A stretch of 64,000 nucleotides of DNA from an uncultured Pelagibacteraceae bacterium (GCA_902601705.1 CACKNV010000001.1:248001-312000); one strand, 5' to 3'. Positions 49,048 to 59,714 are shown, counted from the first letter of the stretch. The notes: a model not told the origin generated them from the letters alone. Numbers and translations: made by a program.

Positions 49048-49066
49048 AAAAATAATAATCATTATC
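49048..49066. promoter_or_regulatory. Fur-box-like sequence
   Basis: The 19 bases ending ATAATAATCATTATC match the classic Fur consensus GATAATGATAATCATTATC at 16 of 19 positions by eye. It lies four bases before the hydrolase ATG and about 110 bp from the iscR start. In an AT-rich genome a chance match is possible, and alphaproteobacteria use several Fur-family regulators. Confidence 0.4.
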
Positions 49067-49070
49067 AAAC

Positions 49071-49727
49071 ATGAAGCCTAAAAGTTTAGAAATTTTTATT
49101 CCTGGTCCAGCTGGTAGACTTGAGGCTAAGTACTACAAAAATCCTAAGTTTGGATCTCCAGTAGCTATTGTACTACATCCACATCCTCAATATGGAGGAA
49201 CCATGAATAATAGGATTGTCCAATTAATGTATAACATTTTTTTAGAAAATGGTTTTTCAGTTATAAAAGTAAATTTTAGAGGTGTAGGTAAAAGCGACGG
49301 AGTTTTTGACAATGGACAAGGTGAATTATCTGATGCAGCAGCAGCATTAGATTGGATTGAAAGACAAAACTTAGATTATAGCCAATGTTGGGTTTCTGGT
49401 TTTTCTTTTGGTTCTTTAATTTGTATGCAGCTAATTATGAGAAGACCTGAAGTAAATAATTTTATCGCTGTTTCTCCTCAACCTAATGTTTATGATTTTT
49501 CTTTTCTTGCACCATGCCCAACATCTGGTCAGGTTGTTTATAGTGAAAATGATGAATTAGTCACTAAAGAGAGTATTGATGATTTGGATAAGAGGATTAA
49601 AAGTCAAAAGGGTGTTGAAGTTATTTTTTCAAAAATAAAAAATTCAAATCATTTTTTTAAAAATAAGGAAAAAGAATTATCTCTAGAAATTGAAAAATAT
49701 TTGAAAGAAAAGACAGCCTTAATTTAA
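49071..49727 (+). CDS. alpha/beta hydrolase
   Basis: 218 residues. HPHPQYGGTMNNRIVQ near residue 43 is a hallmark of a small bacterial hydrolase family, and GFSFGS holds the nucleophilic serine. The acid is probably in YSENDELV, and the histidine in NSNHFFK. Related proteins are often annotated as esterases; the substrate is unknown. No ribosome site is seen before the ATG, so the mRNA may be leaderless, with the Fur-box-like sequence directly upstream. It ends in a 4-bp overlap with anmK on the other strand. Confidence 0.85.
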   Translation: MKPKSLEIFIPGPAGRLEAKYYKNPKFGSPVAIVLHPHPQYGGTMNNRIVQLMYNIFLENGFSVIKVNFRGVGKSDGVFDNGQGELSDAAAALDWIERQNLDYSQCWVSGFSFGSLICMQLIMRRPEVNNFIAVSPQPNVYDFSFLAPCPTSGQVVYSENDELVTKESIDDLDKRIKSQKGVEVIFSKIKNSNHFFKNKEKELSLEIEKYLKEKTALI

Positions 49728-50842
49728 TTATTTATTAATTCTCCTCCAACACTAGAAGACCTGCAACCTGTTGTATTAGGAAACGAAATTGGCAGTTTAT
49801 TGAAAGATCTCACTGCTAAATAGGCAAAAGCTTGTGACTCAATGAAATCACCATCGATTTTATAATCATCTATAAGTTTTAAATTTATATTAAATGGTAA
49901 ATTCTCTTTAATTTTTAATAAAAGAGTTTTATTTTTTCTTCCACCACCACATAGTAATACTTCTTGGATGTTTTTTTTTGACTCTTTTATTGAAAAAGAT
50001 AATTCTTCACCAATAACACTTGCTGTAAAATCTGTTAGTGTTGTTACACCATCCTCAAAACTTAGACCTCTAACAAAAGAAATATCAAAATCATTTGTAT
50101 CAAATGATAATTTTTGTTTATTTTTTCTATTATTGTATAATTCTTGAGCTTGTTCATAGATAATTTCATTTCTTGCTCCTGTAGATGCAATAAGACCGTC
50201 CTTATCAAATTTTTTTTTTGAATTTTTTCTTACCCAAGTATCTATAAGACAGTTTCCAGGTCCAATATCTTTACTTGATAATTCAGATAGATTATCTTTA
50301 TCGGATACAATTGTGATATTTGAGATGCCCCCAATATTAAGAAAGCAAACTGGTAATTTTATTTTATTTTGAGAGCTAACTAAATGATGAAAAACAGGTG
50401 TTAAAGGTGCTCCCTGTCCCCCATTCAAAATATCGTTATTTCTAAAGTTATAAACAATTTTCTTTTTTGTTAACTGGTTTAAAAGTTTAGCATTACCTAA
50501 CTGCTTAGATATTTTTTCTTTAGCATTATGATAAATTGTTTGGCCATGAAAACCTACTAAAGCATCATCACTAATATTCATTTCTTCAATTATTTTTGCG
50601 TGGAAAATTGTTATTTTTCTCTCTAAGTTTTTTATTTCTTCTTTGTGCAATTCTAAATGATCAATTTTGTCTATTTTTTCTTTTATACTGTGAATTCCCT
50701 CATATATATCTGTTTCATATTCAAAATATTTATCCTTGATCGGCTCGTAATTATCAATTCCATTAGTTCTAATAATGGAGGCATCAACTCCATCTCCAGA
50801 AGTGCCGCTCATTAAACCTAAAGATAGCCAATTTTTTTGCAT
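49724..50842 (-). CDS. anmK: anhydro-N-acetylmuramic acid kinase
   Basis: 372 residues. SLGLMSGTSGDGVDASIIR is the family signature, followed by VGFHGQTIYHN, NIGGISNITIV, IGPGNCLIDTW and LLCGGGRKNKTL. It phosphorylates and opens 1,6-anhydroMurNAc so that cell-wall sugars are recycled. It is divergent from tyrS, with 55 bp between the starts. Confidence 0.96.
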   Translation of the reverse strand: MQKNWLSLGLMSGTSGDGVDASIIRTNGIDNYEPIKDKYFEYETDIYEGIHSIKEKIDKIDHLELHKEEIKNLERKITIFHAKIIEEMNISDDALVGFHGQTIYHNAKEKISKQLGNAKLLNQLTKKKIVYNFRNNDILNGGQGAPLTPVFHHLVSSQNKIKLPVCFLNIGGISNITIVSDKDNLSELSSKDIGPGNCLIDTWVRKNSKKKFDKDGLIASTGARNEIIYEQAQELYNNRKNKQKLSFDTNDFDISFVRGLSFEDGVTTLTDFTASVIGEELSFSIKESKKNIQEVLLCGGGRKNKTLLLKIKENLPFNINLKLIDDYKIDGDFIESQAFAYLAVRSFNKLPISFPNTTGCRSSSVGGELINN

Positions 50843-50897
50843 ATTTTTATTTATTTATAATAATTTTTGTATAATAGTTGCTTTAGTAAATATCGCT

Positions 50898-52136
50898 ATG
50901 AAAAATACATTTTTACATGAGATGAAAGAGCGTGGCTATCTTAATCAATGTACAGATTTAGAAAAACTAAGCCATATTTGCAATAATAAATCAATATCTG
51001 GATATATTGGCTTTGATTGTACTGCCAGCAGCTTACATGTTGGTAGTTTATTGCAGATAATGATTTTAAGATTAATGCAAAAACATGGTCACCAGCCTAT
51101 TGTTCTTTTAGGTGGAGGCACTACATTAATTGGGGATCCTTCGGGAAAAGATTCTACCAGAAAAATATTAGATCAAATTAAAATAAAAAAAAATATTAAA
51201 AGTATAAAAAAAGTTTTTAATAAAATTTTAAATACTTCTAATAAAAATGTTGCTCCTAAATTTGTTGATAACGCTAATTGGTTAAATAAATTAAATTATA
51301 TTCAATTTCTAAGAGACATCGGAAGTAATTTTACAATTAACAAAATGCTTACTTTTGATAGTGTTAAATTGAGATTAGAAAGAGAACAATCTTTAAGTTA
51401 TATGGAATTTAATTATATGATCTTACAAGCTTACGATTTCTTTAAATTATTTAAAGATAAAAACTGTATATTGCAAATTGGAGGATCAGATCAATGGGGA
51501 AATATCGTAAACGGTGTAGATTTAATTAGAAGAAAACAAAAAAAAGAAGCTTACGGACTTACAACTCCATTAATTACTTTAGCCTCTGGAGCAAAAATGG
51601 GTAAAACAGAAAGTGGAGCGATTTGGCTTAATAAAGATTTGCTTTCTCCTTATGATTATTGGCAATTTTGGAGAAACACTGATGACCAGGATGTTGAAAG
51701 ATTCTTAAAATTTTTTACAGAAATAGAACTTACTGAATTAGAAAATATAGTAAAAAAAGAGAACAATATAAATAATTTAAAGATTTTATTGGCTAATGAA
51801 GCAACCAAAATACTTCACGGTGATGAGGCCTCAAAAAAAGCAGAAAAAACTGCTAGAGATACATTTGAAGGAGGCGGTTTAGGTTCGGACTTACCTGAAC
51901 TTAAGATTGAGTCAAATGAAATTGAAAAAGGTATTAAAATTTTAGATTTAATCGCAAATCAAAAGATTTTAAGTTCTAAAAGTGAGGTAAGAAGAGCGAT
52001 CGCAAATAAAGGTTTTAAAATTAATGACATCGTAATTGATGACGAAAATAAAATTATACAAATTAAAGATTTTAAAAAAAATATATTAAAACTTTCTTAT
52101 GGAAAGAAAAAACACTATTTAGTCAAAATTATTTAG
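50898..52136 (+). CDS. tyrS: tyrosyl-tRNA synthetase
   Basis: 412 residues from the ATG at 50898. The open frame extends upstream into anmK, but those codons do not resemble the family. It is class I: GYIGFDCTASSLHVGSLLQI carries the HIGH-like motif (LHVG), and KMGKTESGAIW is the KMSKS-like loop with the first residues KMGK. An S4 RNA-binding domain ends the protein (SSKSEVRRAIANKGFKIND). It charges tRNA-Tyr. Its end overlaps the AsmA-like gene by 8 bp. Confidence 0.96.
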   Translation: MKNTFLHEMKERGYLNQCTDLEKLSHICNNKSISGYIGFDCTASSLHVGSLLQIMILRLMQKHGHQPIVLLGGGTTLIGDPSGKDSTRKILDQIKIKKNIKSIKKVFNKILNTSNKNVAPKFVDNANWLNKLNYIQFLRDIGSNFTINKMLTFDSVKLRLEREQSLSYMEFNYMILQAYDFFKLFKDKNCILQIGGSDQWGNIVNGVDLIRRKQKKEAYGLTTPLITLASGAKMGKTESGAIWLNKDLLSPYDYWQFWRNTDDQDVERFLKFFTEIELTELENIVKKENNINNLKILLANEATKILHGDEASKKAEKTARDTFEGGGLGSDLPELKIESNEIEKGIKILDLIANQKILSSKSEVRRAIANKGFKINDIVIDDENKIIQIKDFKKNILKLSYGKKKHYLVKII

Positions 52137-54297
52137 GACTATTTTTTTTTTCAATAATTTTTTGAATAAATCTTGGAGTTAATGTTCTAATAGGATCAAT
52201 AGTAGTTTTTATATTACCTTTTGGCCCCTTCATTTTAAAACTTATACCGAATAAACCCTCACCAACTTCTTTGGGAATTACAATATTGCCAATTAGAGGT
52301 ATTTTTGAAATCATCTTATTTAAGGTTTTTGCTGGGACTAATGTTCCTCTTAAACTAGTTAATCCTTTTTCATCTTGATAGCCTTCAATTAAAACAGACA
52401 TACTTGGCCCAAGAGCTAATATTTCATTTAATTTTAAGAAATTTCCATTTCTCTCCATATCAATCTCTAAAATATCAAAAGATAGACCTTCACCCTCCGC
52501 CAGATCTGCTAAGCCACCAAGATCAGCTAATGATAATAATTTAATTACCCCTGGAGCATTTATTACTTTAAAGTTCTCTATTTTTAGTTTTGAGTTTGAT
52601 TTTGAATTATCAATAATAGATGTAAAAAGTAATTTCCCTCCAGAAAGCCCTTTAAAAAAATTATACTCAGTAAGTAATGGTCTGGTTAGATCTGAATAAA
52701 TTTCTAAATACTTTTTATCTGTTTTAGTATCTTTTTTCATTGAGATATCTAAAAAATTACCCCCACCAAAATCTCCTTTGGAAGTAATTTTGATAAACTG
52801 GCCTTTTTTAATTTCACCTATCAATTTAAAATTTCTTAACTTTTCTGACATTGGGACTATTATGTTTTTAAAATCAATTTCAATGTTATTACTTATCTTT
52901 TTAAAATTATTTTTTTCACCTTGATTACCTAAAAATTTAAATATATTTGTTGCGTCAAATTTAGAGCCTTTTATTAAAATATTTTTGCCATATCTTATAA
53001 AAAATTTATTATTCGATGTTGCAACATCAATATTTTTAAAAGAAAAAAATTGATTTTTTTTGAAGCTTAATCCGTCAATTTTAAATGAATTTTCACCCTC
53101 ATTATAATATAATTTATTAATATCAATATTCTCTTTATTTTTTCTAAGTTCTAAGGATATATTAGCTGTAGATTTATTTAATTTTTCATAATTGATAACC
53201 TCTAGTTTTAAGTTATTTCCATATTCAAATTTTAATTTAAGATTTAACAAATCTTTTACAAAATTATTTTCTAAATCAATTTTATAAAATTTAGAACCAT
53301 TAAAAGAATATTTACCTAAACCATTTATTTTATTTTTTTTGGGAGAAAAAATAGAGTCTAATTGAAAATCTGATAAATAAATTTTACTAATTTCATCTAT
53401 AATTGTGTTTTTAATCTTTTTAGAAAGTTCAAATTTACTTTCTTTAATTTTTCCTGAAAAACTATAGTTATAATCATTAACCTTATAAGTGTTATCAAAA
53501 TTAATATAAAAATTATTTTTGAATGACCCGTTTAAACTTTTGATTTGATTATAAAAACCTAATTTATTCAAAATTTTTGACTTTTTAATAAAAAACTCCT
53601 CATCAAGGTTAAAATGAGCATTAAAGTTTGAACTTACTTTAGCTCCATTTTCAAAGTTTAATTTAATATCTCCATCAGCTATTTTTATATTATCAATATT
53701 ACCTTCAATTTTTTTTATTAAAATATCACTTTTATCTGCAATAAAAGTAAAGTTCATTTTAGATAATTCAAACCCATCAAATAATTCAGCTTTTAAATTT
53801 TTAATTTTTCCCTTCGCAATGTAATTATTTATTTCACTCTTTTTATCCAAAAAAATTTCAATTTCAGATATTAATTTTCCTTCTTTAACTTTATTATTCA
53901 AAATGTTCTTAAAATTTGAGGGCTTTAAGATGGTAGATAAATTTTTCAATTGTTTTATATCTAATTCCTCCATTACGAGATTGGTTTTTTTTATTTTTAG
54001 ATCAGATTTAAATAAAGACAAAAAATCTACAAATACTTGAACGTTCTGAACAGGTAATGATACACTTCTATAATTGATTATAGGATTTTTAGTTTCTAAG
54101 AATAAATTTAATTTTTTAGGATCAAGTTTAAACTGAATTGTGTTTAATTCTAAATTTATATTTTTTGATCGATTTACGTTATCTGAAATCAATTTATTAA
54201 ACTTATCTGTTTCTATACCGACGGTTGCCAGTAATATTATCAAGGTAAAAAACAAAAAAACTACAACTAAAATTAAATTAAAAAAAATTTTTTTCAT
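52129..54297 (-). CDS. AsmA-like inner-membrane anchored protein
   Basis: 722 residues. A single N-terminal transmembrane segment (FNLILVVVFLFFTLIILLAT) is followed by a long beta-rich periplasmic region of AsmA/DUF3971 type. The C-terminal section has APGVIKLLSLADLGGLADLA and GTLVPAKTLNKMISKIPLIG, close to the AsmA_2 end of YhdP-like proteins, then MKGPKGNIKTTIDPIRTLTP. Members may carry phospholipids to the outer membrane. It overlaps the prfB stop by 4 bp (ATGA). Confidence 0.8.
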   Translation of the reverse strand: MKKIFFNLILVVVFLFFTLIILLATVGIETDKFNKLISDNVNRSKNINLELNTIQFKLDPKKLNLFLETKNPIINYRSVSLPVQNVQVFVDFLSLFKSDLKIKKTNLVMEELDIKQLKNLSTILKPSNFKNILNNKVKEGKLISEIEIFLDKKSEINNYIAKGKIKNLKAELFDGFELSKMNFTFIADKSDILIKKIEGNIDNIKIADGDIKLNFENGAKVSSNFNAHFNLDEEFFIKKSKILNKLGFYNQIKSLNGSFKNNFYINFDNTYKVNDYNYSFSGKIKESKFELSKKIKNTIIDEISKIYLSDFQLDSIFSPKKNKINGLGKYSFNGSKFYKIDLENNFVKDLLNLKLKFEYGNNLKLEVINYEKLNKSTANISLELRKNKENIDINKLYYNEGENSFKIDGLSFKKNQFFSFKNIDVATSNNKFFIRYGKNILIKGSKFDATNIFKFLGNQGEKNNFKKISNNIEIDFKNIIVPMSEKLRNFKLIGEIKKGQFIKITSKGDFGGGNFLDISMKKDTKTDKKYLEIYSDLTRPLLTEYNFFKGLSGGKLLFTSIIDNSKSNSKLKIENFKVINAPGVIKLLSLADLGGLADLAEGEGLSFDILEIDMERNGNFLKLNEILALGPSMSVLIEGYQDEKGLTSLRGTLVPAKTLNKMISKIPLIGNIVIPKEVGEGLFGISFKMKGPKGNIKTTIDPIRTLTPRFIQKIIEKKNSPK

Positions 54298-55386
54298 CTT
54301 TTAATTTTAATTCCTTCTTCAATAAATTGATCTATATTACCATCTAATATACTTGTCGGATTTGTGCTCTCAATTTTATTCCTTAAATCTTTTACTAATT
54401 GATAAGGTTGTAATACGTATGATCTTATTTGATGGCCCCAACCAATATCTGTTTTTGAAGTTAATTCTTTTTGATTTTCTTCTTCTTTTTTTTGTAATTC
54501 ATGTTCATAAAGTCTTGCTTTTAACATTTTGAAACATGTTTCTTTATTTTTATGTTGAGACCTTTCATTTTGACACTGAACAACTATTTTAGTTGGTATG
54601 TGTGTAATCCTTACTGCGCTATCTGTTGTGTTTACGTGTTGTCCGCCAGCCCCACTTGATCTGTAAGTATCAATTCTTAAATCTTTGTCATCTATTTGAA
54701 TATTTATATCGTCCTCTACTGCAGGATAAACCCATATACTTGCAAAACTAGTGTGCCTTCTAGCGCCACTGTCAAAAGGGGAGATTCTTACAAGTCTGTG
54801 AACGCCTGACTCGTTCTTCATTAGTCCATATAAATAATTACCTTGAACCTTAATTGTAGATGACTTTATTCCTGCCTCCTCGCCTTTATGCTCACTTATT
54901 ATTTCATATTTAAAATCTTTTTTATCAAACCACTTCATGTACATTCTTCGAAGCATGTCAGCCCAGTCTTGGCTTTCTGTACCTCCTGCACCGGCATGAA
55001 TTTCTAGATAAATATCGTAGTCATCATTTTCTCCTGATAAAAAACAATTAATTTCATTTTTTTTGATTTCTTGAAAAATTTGTTCAATTTTTTTATTACA
55101 ATCTTTTAAAGTTTCCTCATCTTTTTCTTTATGAGCCAGACTATGCAAATCTTTTAAATTATTAAAATCTTTCAATGATTGATTATAAGAATTAACAATA
55201 TCTTCAAAAAATTTTTTTTGTTTTACTGTTTTTTTTACTAAATTTTGATCTTTCCAAAAATTTTCTTTAAGTGAAATTTGCTCTAATTCGATTATCTTTG
55301 ACTCGATGTTTTCTTTATCAAAGATACCCCCTTATATTATTTAAAGATTTTTTGGTGTTAGCAGATAGTGTTTCAAAATTTTCCAT
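54294..55386 (-). CDS. prfB: peptide chain release factor 2, with programmed +1 frameshift
   Basis: RF2 releases proteins at UGA and UAA. A 22-codon first part (start ATG 55386) reads to CTT-TGA, and a +1 slip at the in-frame UGA joins it to the main frame that continues from GAT at 55319. The whole is 363 residues (E. coli: 365). The main part has the stop-recognition tripeptide in RISPFDSGA and the catalytic GGQ in SGAGGQHVN. The slip site at 55320-55330 includes AGGGGGTATCTTTGA, identical to that of E. coli. The ATG overlaps the PBP1A stop (TAATG). Confidence 0.96.
55318..55332 (-). promoter_or_regulatory. prfB autoregulatory +1 frameshift site
   Basis: AGGGGGTATCTTTGA on the minus strand combines an internal ribosome-site-like AGGGGG, the slippery CTT codon and the UGA stop. 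Low RF2 slows termination at this UGA and favours the +1 shift, so RF2 controls its own level. This is well established for bacterial prfB. Confidence 0.95.
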
Positions 55387-57746
55387 TAATAAAACTGTCT
55401 AAATTTAATTATTTTATCACGACCATTACTAGAGATTAAGTTATTATTCTCTAAATTGTTAATATCTCTTAATTTCAATGCTTCGATAATTGAATTTTTT
55501 TCACCTGGTGCTGACTTCAATCCAGTGTCATAATTTAATGAAGTTAAATATATATTTTCAGGTATTTCAAATTCATAAAAATCTTCTTTGTATAAAGCTT
55601 TTTCAACAAAATCCTTGAAAATAGGTAATGCTGCTTTAGATCCGGTTTCATATTTTCCAAGTGATTTTGGGTTATCATAACCGACATAAACTCCAATAAC
55701 TAAATTTGAAGAAAAACCTATAAACCATGCATCATAATTATCATTTGTGGTTCCAGTCTTACCTGCTAAAGGCACTTTTAAAGATCTCAACTTTTTTGCA
55801 GTACCTCTTTGTACAGCACCTTCTAAAATAGAAGTCATTTGATATGCAGTTTCTTTACTGATCACTTCTTTATTATTATTTTTAATTTTCGGTAATTCAG
55901 CTTCGTCATTAACAAACTTGTCACAACCTAAGCAAATTCGACTTTGTTCCTGGAAAATTGTTTTTCCTCTTCTATCTTGTATACGTGAAATAAGTTTTGG
56001 TTCAATTTTTTTTCCACCATTAACAAAAGGTGCGTAAGCGGATGTTAAATTAATTAATGTAGTTTCTGCAGCTCCTAGTGATACAGATAACAATTCTGGT
56101 ATTTCATCATATATATTTAGTTTTTTAGACAGATTGAGAATCTCCTCTAAGCCTAAAATCTTTGCAATCCTTACTGTCATTAAGTTTCTTGAATATTCAA
56201 TACCTTTTCTAAAAGTTGAAGGACCATAAAATTTTTTTCCATAATTTTCTGGTTTCCAATTTTTTAGACCTACACCTTGGCTTTCTACAAATGGCGCGTC
56301 CAAAATGATTGAGTTTGGTGCAAAACCATTTTCGAGAGCTGCAGCGTAAACTATTGGTTTGAAAGCAGAGCCAGGTTGTCTTTTTGCTTGAGTTACTCTA
56401 TTAAATTCACTTGTTTTAAAATTAAATCCACCTACGAGAGCTAGTACATCTCCAGTATAAGGATCTAATATGACAATTCCTCCATTAACTTTTGGATATT
56501 GTTTTAATTTCCAATAATTATTTTCTTTCTTAACAAAAATTATATCTCCAACTTGATGAATTTCATCTAATAATTTTTTTCTTGGATTAGTCCACTTTAA
56601 ATTAATTGGAAGTATTACTCCCTCTACAACTGCTTTATCTTCATTTACAGTTTTAAATTTTATTTCATTATTGCTTGAAGAAATAATTTCGGCTATTTGC
56701 CAATTCAAAGTTGGATCAAGCTTATATCTTTTAATAGTTTTTATCCAATTTTTATTTTTAATTTTATTTGTTATTGGTCCTCTCCAACCACGTCTCCGAT
56801 CAAAATCTTCGATTCCTTTCCTTAAAGATTTTAAAGCTTGAATTTGATAATTTATTTTAAGAGGCGTGCTTATGCTTAAACCTTGTGAGTAAAGTTTTTC
56901 AAAGCCATATATATTTTTTACAGTTCTCCTTACTTCCTCAGTATAAGAATTAGCTTCGTTGATAATCTCTATTTTTCTTTTTTTTAAACTTATTTTTGTA
57001 TCTTTGAGTATGTTTAACTGTTTCTTTGATATAAAATTATTATCGTTTAAATTATCAAGAACTAAGTTTCTCCTAAATTTTGCAACTTCAGGATATTTGT
57101 AAGGATTATATTTACTTGGAGCTTTCGGTAAAGCCGCCAGTAGAGCAGCTTCTGAATAGTTCAATTCTTTTATTGATTTATTAAAATATTCAAGACTAGC
57201 TGCTGCTATTCCATAAGTGCCTTGTCCTAAATATATTTGATTTAAATAAAGTTCTAGAATTCTCTCTTTTGTATAAGCTCTTTCGATACGAAAAGCCAAA
57301 ATAGCCTCTTTAATTTTTCTTTTCATTGAAACTTCATTTGTGAGTAAAAAATTTTTTGCTACCTGTTGTGTAATCGTAGATGCACCTTCCAATCTTTTAT
57401 TTTGCGTAACATTTTTTATATTTTTTATGATTGCTCGTATAATTCCTTTGGCATCTATGCCTGGGTGACTAAAAAAATTTTTATCTTCAGCGGACAAAAA
57501 AGCATTTACAACTTTATCTGGAATTGACTCGTAAGGTATAAATAGTCTTTTTTCTAAAGCATACTCGGCTATTAATTTTCTATTTTCAGAATAAACTCTA
57601 CTAGATATTGGCGGCTGATAATTTGATAATTTTTTATAATCAGGAAGACCTATTGAAAAATACCATAAAGTTGAAAAAATGAAAAATACACAAACAACAA
57701 AAAAAATAATAATAAATTTTATTGAGAAATTAAGAAATTTAAACAT
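55386..57746 (-). CDS. mrcA: bifunctional penicillin-binding protein 1A
   Basis: 786 residues. An N-terminal transmembrane anchor (KFIIIFFVVCVFFIFSTLWY) precedes the GT51 glycosyltransferase (SAEDKNFFSHPGIDAKG, GASTITQQVAKNFLL). The transpeptidase has SxxK in GSAFKPIVYA, SxN in EYSRNLMT and KTGTT. It polymerises and cross-links peptidoglycan in the periplasm. It ends in a TAATG overlap with prfB. It is divergent from the RNase E/G gene. Confidence 0.96.
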   Translation of the reverse strand: MFKFLNFSIKFIIIFFVVCVFFIFSTLWYFSIGLPDYKKLSNYQPPISSRVYSENRKLIAEYALEKRLFIPYESIPDKVVNAFLSAEDKNFFSHPGIDAKGIIRAIIKNIKNVTQNKRLEGASTITQQVAKNFLLTNEVSMKRKIKEAILAFRIERAYTKERILELYLNQIYLGQGTYGIAAASLEYFNKSIKELNYSEAALLAALPKAPSKYNPYKYPEVAKFRRNLVLDNLNDNNFISKKQLNILKDTKISLKKRKIEIINEANSYTEEVRRTVKNIYGFEKLYSQGLSISTPLKINYQIQALKSLRKGIEDFDRRRGWRGPITNKIKNKNWIKTIKRYKLDPTLNWQIAEIISSSNNEIKFKTVNEDKAVVEGVILPINLKWTNPRKKLLDEIHQVGDIIFVKKENNYWKLKQYPKVNGGIVILDPYTGDVLALVGGFNFKTSEFNRVTQAKRQPGSAFKPIVYAAALENGFAPNSIILDAPFVESQGVGLKNWKPENYGKKFYGPSTFRKGIEYSRNLMTVRIAKILGLEEILNLSKKLNIYDEIPELLSVSLGAAETTLINLTSAYAPFVNGGKKIEPKLISRIQDRRGKTIFQEQSRICLGCDKFVNDEAELPKIKNNNKEVISKETAYQMTSILEGAVQRGTAKKLRSLKVPLAGKTGTTNDNYDAWFIGFSSNLVIGVYVGYDNPKSLGKYETGSKAALPIFKDFVEKALYKEDFYEFEIPENIYLTSLNYDTGLKSAPGEKNSIIEALKLRDINNLENNNLISSNGRDKIIKFRQFY

Positions 57747-57890
57747 ATATTTAATTTATAACATTAAATCTGACTATCTTTGGGCATTTAAAAATTTAAT
57801 CGTATATTTACTCACAAAATGGTATAAAATATCACATATGACAAATTTAATAATATCAAATTTCAAAAAATTAAAAGGAATTCTAATAAA

Positions 57891-59714
57891 ATGGAAAAAA
57901 ACTTATACATTGATGCGTCGCATCCAAATGAAACCCGAATTGTTCTTAAATCAAATGATTTTATCGAAGAATATGAATTTGAAGATAAAAATAATTTAAA
58001 TTTTAAGAATAATATTTATCTAGCAACAATAAGCAGAGTTGAACCTTCATTACAAGCAGCTTTTGTAAATTTTGGAAGGGAACGGCACGGGTTTTTAGCG
58101 TTTAACGATATTCAATCAGATTATTATCAACTACCATTAGAAGATAAAGAAAAAATCAGAATAGCTGAAGAGAAAATTCGAGAGGACCTAAAAGATAAAA
58201 CAATTGATCCTAATCAAGATAGTTTACAAATCGAAGAACATTCAGAAAATAAAGAGGAAAAGTCTGATAATGATGAAAATCTAATTGATAAAAAAAACAA
58301 AAAACTTGAATATCGTGAAAAAGTAAAGTCTTCCTTTGGTATAAAAAGGTATAAAATTCAAGAAGTGATTAAACCAGGTCAGGTCATTTTAATTCAAGTA
58401 ATCAAAGAGGAAAGGGGTCAGAAAGGTGCTGCTCTTACAACTTTTATTTCTTTGGCTGGCAAATATATGGTTTTGATGCCAAATACTCCTAAGGGAGGAG
58501 GAATATCTCGAAAAATTTTTAATTCGTCTGATCGACAAAAAATAAGAAACATACTTAATGAAATTGAGATACCTAAAAATATGGGTGTAATTGTAAGAAC
58601 TGCTGGAGCCAACAAAACAAAAAATGAAATTGAAAAAGATTTTCAAAATACCTTAAAAACTTGGGAAGAGATTACAGATAAAGCTTTAGACTCTAATGCT
58701 CCTTCATTAGTGTATGAAGAGGGAGATATTATCAAAAGAACATTAAGAGATACGTATGATAACGATACTAAAAATGTTTATGTTGAAGGAAATGAAGCCT
58801 ATCAAAAAGCAAAGAAATTCATGAAAGAATTGATGCCAAAAAATGTAAAAAATATTAAAAAATATCGAGGAAAAATACCTCTGTTTCATGATGCTAATAT
58901 AGAAAAAGAATTAAATAACATTTACGAGCCGACGGTGAAATTAAAATCTGGAGGTTATTTAGTAATAAATCCAACAGAAGCATTGGTTTCTATAGATATA
59001 AATTCTGGTCAATCCACAAAACAAATAAATATCGAAAAAACAGCTTTAAACACTAACCTGGAAGCAGCAGAGGAAATAGCTCGCCAAATTAAATTAAGAG
59101 ATTTGTCTGGTTTAATTGTAATAGACTTCATAGATATGATGAATTTTTATAATAGAAGAATAGTTGAGAAAAAAATGAGAGAAGGTATAAGAAAAGATAG
59201 GGCAAGAATTCAAATTGGAAGAATTAGTAATTTTGGATTACTTGAAATGACTCGTCAAAGATTGCGTGAAGGTTCAATTAAATGGGAAACACAATTATCA
59301 CTTTCCTCATTTTCACAGAAAATTTTAAAAAAAGTTCAGTATCTAGCCTTTTTAGATAAGGTTAAAATCATCAATTCATATGTACCAGAGAAAGTAAAAA
59401 TTTATATAGAAAAAAATTTATTGGATGAATTAAAATATTTCCAAAAAAAATATTCTTTTGATGTAAAAATATTATCTAATAATGAATTTGTGATTCCAGA
59501 ATATAAGATTGATTTAATGAATAAATCAAAAAAACTTATAAATTCAATCGAAAACGTCAACATAATTATCGATACTAAAAAAATCAAAAATAAACTTGGT
59601 CAACCTGAAAAAGATAAAAATAAATCCACAATCAAAAATAAAGATAAATTAAAAAAAACTAAAACTAAAAAGAAACCAAGAACTCTTTGGGTTAGAAGAA
59701 AAAAAAAGAGCTAA
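57891..59714 (+). CDS. rne: ribonuclease E/G family endoribonuclease without cysteines
   Basis: 607 residues. The S1 RNA-binding domain ([20 protein letters not shown]) carries an acidic insertion of about 60 residues ([20 protein letters not shown]). The catalytic core has [20 protein letters not shown], the metal-binding SIDINSGQ and VIDFIDM, and [15 protein letters not shown]. The zinc-link CPxCxG that follows in E. coli RNase E and G is missing, and I find no cysteine in the whole protein. The C-terminus is only a short lysine-rich tail, not a degradosome scaffold. AAAGGA precedes the ATG. It ends in a 4-bp overlap with thiG. Confidence 0.92.
   Translation: MEKNLYIDASHPNETRIVLKSNDFIEEYEFEDKNNLNFKNNIYLATISRVEPSLQAAFVNFGRERHGFLAFNDIQSDYYQLPLEDKEKIRIAEEKIREDLKDKTIDPNQDSLQIEEHSENKEEKSDNDENLIDKKNKKLEYREKVKSSFGIKRYKIQEVIKPGQVILIQVIKEERGQKGAALTTFISLAGKYMVLMPNTPKGGGISRKIFNSSDRQKIRNILNEIEIPKNMGVIVRTAGANKTKNEIEKDFQNTLKTWEEITDKALDSNAPSLVYEEGDIIKRTLRDTYDNDTKNVYVEGNEAYQKAKKFMKELMPKNVKNIKKYRGKIPLFHDANIEKELNNIYEPTVKLKSGGYLVINPTEALVSIDINSGQSTKQINIEKTALNTNLEAAEEIARQIKLRDLSGLIVIDFIDMMNFYNRRIVEKKMREGIRKDRARIQIGRISNFGLLEMTRQRLREGSIKWETQLSLSSFSQKILKKVQYLAFLDKVKIINSYVPEKVKIYIEKNLLDELKYFQKKYSFDVKILSNNEFVIPEYKIDLMNKSKKLINSIENVNIIIDTKKIKNKLGQPEKDKNKSTIKNKDKLKKTKTKKKPRTLWVRRKKKS

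Noticed and set aside
57679-57999. 106-codon plus-strand frame before RNase E/G
   Set aside because: It overlaps both the PBP1A start and the RNase E/G start in another frame and is lysine- and isoleucine-rich, as expected from AT-rich non-coding sequence.
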